Below are positions 60,000 through 64,000 of a stretch of 64,000 nucleotides of DNA, piece by piece. Location of the stretch: positions 310,001 through 374,000 of the forward strand of contig NZ_VMHP01000001.1 in NCBI RefSeq assembly GCF_008795985.1, given 5' to 3'. This stretch comes from Marinobacter halotolerans. Its GTDB lineage: Bacteria; Pseudomonadota; Gammaproteobacteria; Pseudomonadales; Oleiphilaceae. Position 1 is the stretch's first letter. Every line of letters starts with the position of its first letter. Under the pieces are notes generated by a model, which was not told the origin of the DNA, did not search any database, and worked only from the letters and a program-made list of their open reading frames with translations. The position numbers and the translations under genes are program-made.

Positions 60000-60114
60000 G
60001 GCGGGTGTGTGGGACCGGCTTCAGAAAACGTGCGGAGCCATGGATGGCGGAGCCCGAGCGTCACATGGATGTGCCGAAGGAGCGATTTTCTGAAGCCGGT
60101 CCCACACACCCGCC
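60000..60114 (-). repeat. Long hairpin repeat, copy 2
   Basis: A 29-bp perfect stem (60000-60028 with 60086-60114) encloses a 57-base core in the orientation opposite to copy 1. One half of the core (26 bases) is identical to copy 1 when reversed; in the other half the small hairpin reads CACATCCATGTG instead of CCCATCCATGGG, a paired change that keeps the fold. GTAG is lost in this copy. Confidence 0.93.
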
Positions 60115-60176
60115 GCCCAAGCTAAAAAGTGCCACCAACAAAATCAGGCACGGGCTAACATCACCGGAGAACAAGA

Positions 60177-61337
60177 ATGAAATTTACCGCAGAACACGAA
60201 GCCCTGAGAAAAACCGTCCGTGATTTCGTCGAGAAGGAAATAAACCCCCATTGCGACGAGTGGGAAGAAGCCGGGGAATTTCCAATTCATGAGGTATTCA
60301 AGAAACTGGGCAACCTCGGCATTCTCGGCATCCAGAAGCCGGAGGAATACGGCGGCATGGGGCTGGACTACAGCTACAACCTGGTGGCTGCAGAAGAACT
60401 GGGCACCGCCCATTGTGGTGGCGTGCCGCTGGCTGTTGGGGTGCAGACAGATATGTGCACACCCGCCATTGCCCGATTCGGCTCCGATGAACTGAAGCGC
60501 ACTTTTCTGGCCCCGGCCATCACCGGCGACATGGTGGGCTGCATCGGCGTGAGTGAAGTGGGCGCCGGCTCCGACGTGGCGGGCATGACCACCAATGCCA
60601 AAAAAGACGGTGATGACTACATCATCAATGGCTCCAAGATGTGGATCACCAACAGCCCCAAGGCGGACTTCATCTGCCTGCTGGCCAACACCTCCGAAGA
60701 CAAGCCCCATAAGAATAAATCCCTGATCGTTCTGCCCATGAACTCACCGGGCATTTCCTTCAGCCCTCACCTGAACAAACTGGGCATGCGTTCTTCGGAA
60801 ACCGCGCAGATCTTCTTTGACGACGTGCGGGTGCCACAACGCTATCGGATCGGCGCCGAGGGCACCGGGTTCATGATGCAGATGCTCCAGTTCCAGGAGG
60901 AGCGCCTATGGGGCGCGGCCAACGTAATCAAGGCGCTGGAGACCTGCATCAACAAAACCATTGAGTATTGCCGCGAACGCAAGACCTTTGGTCAGCCGCT
61001 GATCAACAACCAGTCCATCCATTTCCGCATGGCGGAGCTGCAGACCGAAGTGGAAGCCCTGCGCGCCCTGACCTATCAGGCCTGCGAGCTGCACATCGAG
61101 GGCAAGGACGTGACCAAACTGGCGTCCATGGCCAAGCTCAAAGCAGGCCGCCTGGGTCGTGAGGTTACCGACAGCTGTCTGCAGTACTGGGGCGGCATGG
61201 GCTACATGTGGGACAACCCGCTATCCCGTGCCTATCGCGACGTGCGGCTGGTGTCGATTGGCGGCGGTGCCGACGAAATCATGCTGGGCATTATCTGCAA
61301 GATGATGGGCACATTGCCAGGCAAACAGAAAAGCTAG
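60177..61337 (+). CDS. atuD: Citronellyl-CoA dehydrogenase AtuD
   Basis: This 386-residue acyl-CoA dehydrogenase has the FAD-enzyme layout: HEALRKTVRDFVEKEINPHCDEWEEAGEFP at the start, GVSEVGAGSDVAGM and MWITNSPKADF (FAD/substrate region), and the C-terminal LQYWGGMGYMWDNPLSRAYRDVR. In Pseudomonas AtuD oxidizes citronellyl-CoA to geranyl-CoA-type product. The length equals AtuD there as I recall it. GGAG at 60165-60168 supports ATG 60177. It sits between two hairpin gaps, 78 bp before atuE. Confidence 0.86.
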   Translation: MKFTAEHEALRKTVRDFVEKEINPHCDEWEEAGEFPIHEVFKKLGNLGILGIQKPEEYGGMGLDYSYNLVAAEELGTAHCGGVPLAVGVQTDMCTPAIARFGSDELKRTFLAPAITGDMVGCIGVSEVGAGSDVAGMTTNAKKDGDDYIINGSKMWITNSPKADFICLLANTSEDKPHKNKSLIVLPMNSPGISFSPHLNKLGMRSSETAQIFFDDVRVPQRYRIGAEGTGFMMQMLQFQEERLWGAANVIKALETCINKTIEYCRERKTFGQPLINNQSIHFRMAELQTEVEALRALTYQACELHIEGKDVTKLASMAKLKAGRLGREVTDSCLQYWGGMGYMWDNPLSRAYRDVRLVSIGGGADEIMLGIICKMMGTLPGKQKS

Positions 61338-61348
61338 AACCGGTGCAT

Positions 61349-61390
61349 GAATTTGCGGGCGGTCCTGCCAGAAGGTCCGCCCGCAAATTC
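61349..61390. repeat. Hairpin in the atuD-atuE gap
   Basis: Arms 61349-61366 and 61373-61390 pair over 14 bp, then one mismatch, then 3 bp, around a 6-base loop (GCCAGA). It has no T run, so it is not a typical terminator, and its sequence does not contain the CCATCCATGG core of the larger repeats. It lies just before the atuE ribosome site (TAGGAGAT, 61401-61408). Confidence 0.88.
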
Positions 61391-61415
61391 CCGAGATTCA
61401 TAGGAGATCGCTTTC

Positions 61416-62237
61416 ATGGAATCATTCTCTCAGTGCGAAACACTTCTGGTCGAGAAGCACGGCCCGACCCTGCATCTGACCATCAACCGCCCGGACGTGC
61501 GCAATGCCATGAGCCTGGAAATGGTGGCGGAGCTGTCGGCGGTGTTCTCCCAGATTGAACAGGACGCCAGCATCCGTGCCGTCGTCATTCGCGGCGCCGG
61601 CGGTCACTTCTGCGCGGGCGGCGACATCAAGGATATGGCCGGCGCCCGTAACCAGGAAGCCGGGGAAGCCAAGGACGATCCCTTCTACAAGCTCAACCGG
61701 GCCTTCGGGCAGATGATCCAGCAGGTAAATGAATCCTCGAAAGTGGTCGTTGCCGTTATTGAAGGCTCAGTGATGGGCGGCGGTTTCGGCCTGGCCTGTG
61801 TGTCCGATGTTGCCATCGCGGGCCCAACTGCGAAATTCGGCATGCCGGAAACCACACTCGGCATCATCCCCGCCCAGATCGCGCCGTTTGTGGTGGAACG
61901 CATCGGCCTCACCCAAACACGTCGTCTGGCGCTGCTGGGTTTGCGGATTGATGCCGGAGAAGCCTGCAACCTCGGCATCGTTCACCAGGCCGCTGGCTCT
62001 GACGAAGAGTTAGAGGACATGCTGGGCAAGGCCCTGGACCGGATCCGCCAGTGCGCACCAAACGCCACAGCCGAGACAAAATCACTGTTACTTCGAGCTG
62101 GGAAAGAGGACATGGGCGACCTGCTGGACAGTGCGGGAGTGAAGTTTGCAGCGGCCATCCGAAGCAGCGAAGGCTCGGAGGGAACAATGGCGTTTATGCA
62201 AAAGCGGCCGCCGAGTTGGGCTCAGCCAGGCGATTGA
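61416..62237 (+). CDS. atuE: Isohexenylglutaconyl-CoA hydratase AtuE
   Basis: This 273-residue crotonase-family protein has the oxyanion pair: HFCAGGDIKDM near residue 69 and SVMGGGFGLACVSDVAIAG near 118. In the atu pathway it hydrates the carboxylated product of geranyl-CoA carboxylase, parallel to methylglutaconyl-CoA hydratase of leucine breakdown; that alternative (LiuC) is set aside because of the surrounding atu genes. TAGGAGAT gives a strong ribosome site. It is followed by a second hairpin gap. Confidence 0.85.
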   Translation: MESFSQCETLLVEKHGPTLHLTINRPDVRNAMSLEMVAELSAVFSQIEQDASIRAVVIRGAGGHFCAGGDIKDMAGARNQEAGEAKDDPFYKLNRAFGQMIQQVNESSKVVVAVIEGSVMGGGFGLACVSDVAIAGPTAKFGMPETTLGIIPAQIAPFVVERIGLTQTRRLALLGLRIDAGEACNLGIVHQAAGSDEELEDMLGKALDRIRQCAPNATAETKSLLLRAGKEDMGDLLDSAGVKFAAAIRSSEGSEGTMAFMQKRPPSWAQPGD

Positions 62238-62251
62238 ATTTCGGTGGAGCA

Positions 62252-62359
62252 AGTTGAGGTGGAATGGCTTTCAGGAAAACGCTACAAGCCCATCCATGGG
62301 CGCTTGGGCTCCGCCATCCATGGCTCCGCACATTTCCTGAAAGCCATTCCACCTCAACT
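62252..62359 (+). repeat. Long hairpin repeat, copy 3
   Basis: A 27-bp perfect stem (62252-62278 with 62333-62359) encloses a 54-base core (62279-62332) identical to that of copy 1. The stem shares only a loose pattern with copy 1 (G-rich outside, AAA next to the core). CTAC is at 62282-62285. Confidence 0.95.
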
Positions 62360-62416
62360 CGCCAGACTTCAACATAGCCGCGACCGTTTTGCAGGCAAAC
62401 TCAAAGAAATGCGGGA

Positions 62417-62611
62417 GCGCTTTCGGCGGGGGCTGTCTCCAGAAAATTTCGTAGGCCATGGATGGCCGGAGATAAGCGCACACGGGTTCGGCCGAGCGCT
62501 TATAAAGCAAAGCTTCATGCGACAGCCGAACGACAGCAATCTGTGATTGCTGGCTGGACCCCGAAGGGGTGCTTGTAGCGGTTTTCTGGAGACAGCCCCC
62601 GCCGAAAGCGC
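62417..62611 (-). repeat. Long hairpin repeat, copy 4, expanded core
   Basis: A 30-bp perfect stem (62417-62446 with 62582-62611) encloses a 135-base core. One end keeps the family's CCATGGATGG hairpin right after GTAG (62451-62454) and the other end keeps GCTTGTAGCG (62571-62580). The middle is replaced by several further hairpins: 62474-62479 with 62496-62501, 62534-62540 with 62546-62552, and 62558-62562 with 62566-62570. Confidence 0.9.
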
Positions 62612-62640
62612 GGACAGGCACAAAACAAGAGATCAGAACA

Positions 62641-64000
62641 ATGCTAAAAAAACTGCTCATAGCCAACCGCGGTGAGATCGCTGTCCGTATCATCCGCACG
62701 GCCAAATCACTGGGATACCGAACGGTCGCGGTTTTCTCGGAAGCCGACGCCCGCGCCCTGCATGTGGAACTGGCCGATGAAGCCGTTTGCATCGGCCCGG
62801 CGCAGGTCAGTGCTTCCTATCTGAATGCCGAAGCCATACTCGAAGCCGCGAAAAAAACCGGCGCCGACTGCGTTCACCCCGGCTACGGCTTCCTGTCCGA
62901 GAACTCCGGCTTCGCCCGCGCCTGCAAAGACGCCGGGCTTGTATTTGTCGGCCCGCCGGAAGCGGCCATCGAACTCATGGGCAGCAAACGCCGCTCCAAA
63001 ATTGCCATGCAGGAAGCCGGCGTTCCCGTGGTGCCCGGTTTTGAAGGGGACAACGCCCGCGACGACGAACTGATCGAAGCCGCCAAAACCATCGGCTACC
63101 CCCTGATGATCAAGGCCTCCGCCGGTGGTGGCGGCCGCGGCATGCGCCTGGTAGAGGCCGAGGCTGACCTGGCAGACAACCTGAAACGCGCCCGCTCCGA
63201 GTCCAAACAGGCCTTCGGCGACGACGAGCTGATACTGGAAAAGGCCGTCATCGAGCCACGCCATATCGAAATCCAGGTGTTCGCCGACCGCCACGGCAAC
63301 GCCGTCTACCTGGGTGAACGGGACTGTTCCATTCAGCGCCGCCACCAGAAAGTGGTGGAAGAAGCCCCCTCACCTTTCATGACACCCGAATTGCGCAAAG
63401 CCATGGGCGAAGCCGCCGTCAAGGCCGCCCTGGCCTGCCAGTACGAAGGCGCGGGCACGGTGGAATTTCTGGTGGACAAAGATCGGAACTTCTATTTCCT
63501 GGAAATGAACACCCGACTGCAAGTGGAACACCCGGTCACCGAAATGATCACTGGGCAGGACCTTGTGGCCTGGCAGTTGGCCGTCGCCGAGGGTGAGACC
63601 CTGCCCCTGAGCCAGGAAGAGGTTGTTCTCAATGGTCACGCCATCGAAGTCCGGCTCTACGCGGAAGACCCGGCGCGAAACTTTACCCCCCAAACCGGCA
63701 CCCTGCACCGGTTCAATCCGGCCGAAGGCGAAGGCATCCGGTTTGACAGTGGTGTGCGCGCGGGCGATGACATCACACCCCACTACGACCCCATGCTGGC
63801 CAAAGTCATCGCCTGGGGCAAGAACCGGAACGAAGCCCGCCGCCGGCTGATCAAAGCGCTGGAGGATACCGTCGTATTCGGCACCAACACCAATCAGCGC
63901 TTCCTTGCCCGCATCATTGCCGATGACGCCTTTGGCAGGGGCGAGGCGACCACCGCGTTTCTGCAATCAGAGTTCAACAATGACCCCTCCATGGCGCCTG
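62641..64000 (+). CDS. atuF: Geranyl-CoA carboxylase alpha subunit AtuF, partial
   Basis: The frame runs off the right edge after about 453 residues. It is the biotin carboxylase half: LLIANRGEIAVRIIRTA at the start, HPGYGFLSEN, the ATP-grasp Gly-rich loop KASAGGGGRGMR, and FLEMNTRLQVEHPVTEMITG with catalytic residues. The biotin-carrying domain must lie beyond the window. It charges biotin with CO2 for AtuC. LiuD (methylcrotonyl-CoA carboxylase) is the main alternative; the operon context favours AtuF. Confidence 0.86.
   Translation, partial: MLKKLLIANRGEIAVRIIRTAKSLGYRTVAVFSEADARALHVELADEAVCIGPAQVSASYLNAEAILEAAKKTGADCVHPGYGFLSENSGFARACKDAGLVFVGPPEAAIELMGSKRRSKIAMQEAGVPVVPGFEGDNARDDELIEAAKTIGYPLMIKASAGGGGRGMRLVEAEADLADNLKRARSESKQAFGDDELILEKAVIEPRHIEIQVFADRHGNAVYLGERDCSIQRRHQKVVEEAPSPFMTPELRKAMGEAAVKAALACQYEGAGTVEFLVDKDRNFYFLEMNTRLQVEHPVTEMITGQDLVAWQLAVAEGETLPLSQEEVVLNGHAIEVRLYAEDPARNFTPQTGTLHRFNPAEGEGIRFDSGVRAGDDITPHYDPMLAKVIAWGKNRNEARRRLIKALEDTVVFGTNTNQRFLARIIADDAFGRGEATTAFLQSEFNNDPSMAP

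Larger units (their letters stand above)
59713..60176. other. 464-bp atuC-atuD gap filled with long hairpins
   Basis: No gene is visible. From left to right the gap holds hairpin copy 1 (59750-59859, plus orientation), a GTAG-headed REP-like hairpin (59923-59954), and hairpin copy 2 (60000-60114, minus orientation). Between them and before atuD are about 60-80 bp of sequence without pattern. GGAG at 60165-60168 is the ribosome site for atuD. Because atuC and atuD run in the same direction, transcripts through the operon would fold here. Confidence 0.85.
62238..62640. other. 403-bp atuE-atuF gap filled with long hairpins
   Basis: No gene is visible. It holds hairpin copy 3 (62252-62359, plus orientation) and hairpin copy 4 (62417-62611, minus orientation), about 57 bp apart. 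The layout repeats that of the atuC-atuD gap: a plus copy followed by a minus copy. The last 29 bp carry the atuF leader. Confidence 0.85.

Noticed and set aside
59750..60114. Hairpins copies 1 and 2 as ordinary Rho-independent terminators
   Set aside because: Loops of 54-57 bases are far too long, and no T run follows the outer foot of the stems; the short T runs lie inside, next to the core.
59713..62640. A CRISPR array or insertion sequence in the atu gaps
   Set aside because: There are only four inverted copies with different spacing, no regular spacers, no transposase frame and no target-site duplication that I can see.
58096..63999. Reading atuC-atuF as the leucine (liu) operon
   Set aside because: The proteins are similar to LiuB/LiuC/LiuD, but the DUF1446 gene, the PECR-like SDR and a divergent TetR regulator match atuRABCDEF, whereas liu has a MerR-type regulator and isovaleryl-CoA dehydrogenase first.

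Overview
This window looks like the chromosome of a Marinobacter-like marine gammaproteobacterium. That is inferred from gene content, gene order and moderately GC-rich coding, not from a marker-gene comparison. About 50 protein genes are supported. I see no rRNA, tRNA, CRISPR array, transposase or prophage. Both ends cut through genes (bioH on the left, atuF on the right).

Layout. Positions 1-2812 hold biotin genes bioB-bioF-bioH on the minus strand. Positions 2893-8526 hold a ComF-type phosphoribosyltransferase, an FAD oxidoreductase, and a plus-strand run ending in srkA, a small membrane protein, cmoA and cmoB (tRNA wobble uridine modification). Positions 8535-21448 are the classic proteobacterial minus-strand superoperon nnr-tsaE-amiB-mutL-miaA-hfq-hflX-hflK-hflC-(terminator)-hisZ-purA. 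Positions 21603-29979 carry queG, orn, rsgA, motAB, psd and the complete EF-P set (efp, epmA, epmB). Positions 30115-37752 carry a PilZ-like protein, a degenerate REC-PAS-GGDEF-EAL protein of FimX type, serB and parC. Gene content from purA to parE follows the order I recall for Pseudomonas.

Positions 37970-50125 are more accessory: a small membrane protein, a chemoreceptor, a YceI/cytochrome b561 pair, an EAL protein with a Cache-like C-terminus, an SLC13 carrier, parE, and a lipoprotein pair made of a PrcB-like protein and a subtilisin-like protease with overlapping start and stop codons.

Positions 50278-54444 encode a TRAP-type transport operon (lipoprotein, binding protein, fused permease). 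It is followed by the acyclic terpene (citronellol/geraniol) utilization cluster: atuR divergent from atuA-B-C-D-E-F, with a clear palindromic operator between atuR and atuA. AtuR would repress until an acyl-CoA intermediate binds. AtuD oxidizes citronellyl-CoA, AtuC/AtuF (geranyl-CoA carboxylase) carboxylate it, and AtuE hydrates the product.

The most unusual thing in the window lies in the gaps of the atu operon. Four long hairpins (27-30 bp perfectly paired stems) share a related core: two cores are 54/54 identical while their stems differ almost completely, and a third core shows a compensated base-pair change. They are arranged as one plus/minus pair in the atuC-atuD gap and one in the atuE-atuF gap, together with a separate GTAG-headed REP-like hairpin. 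They look like a repeat family, or structured RNA elements, evolving under strict self-complementarity.
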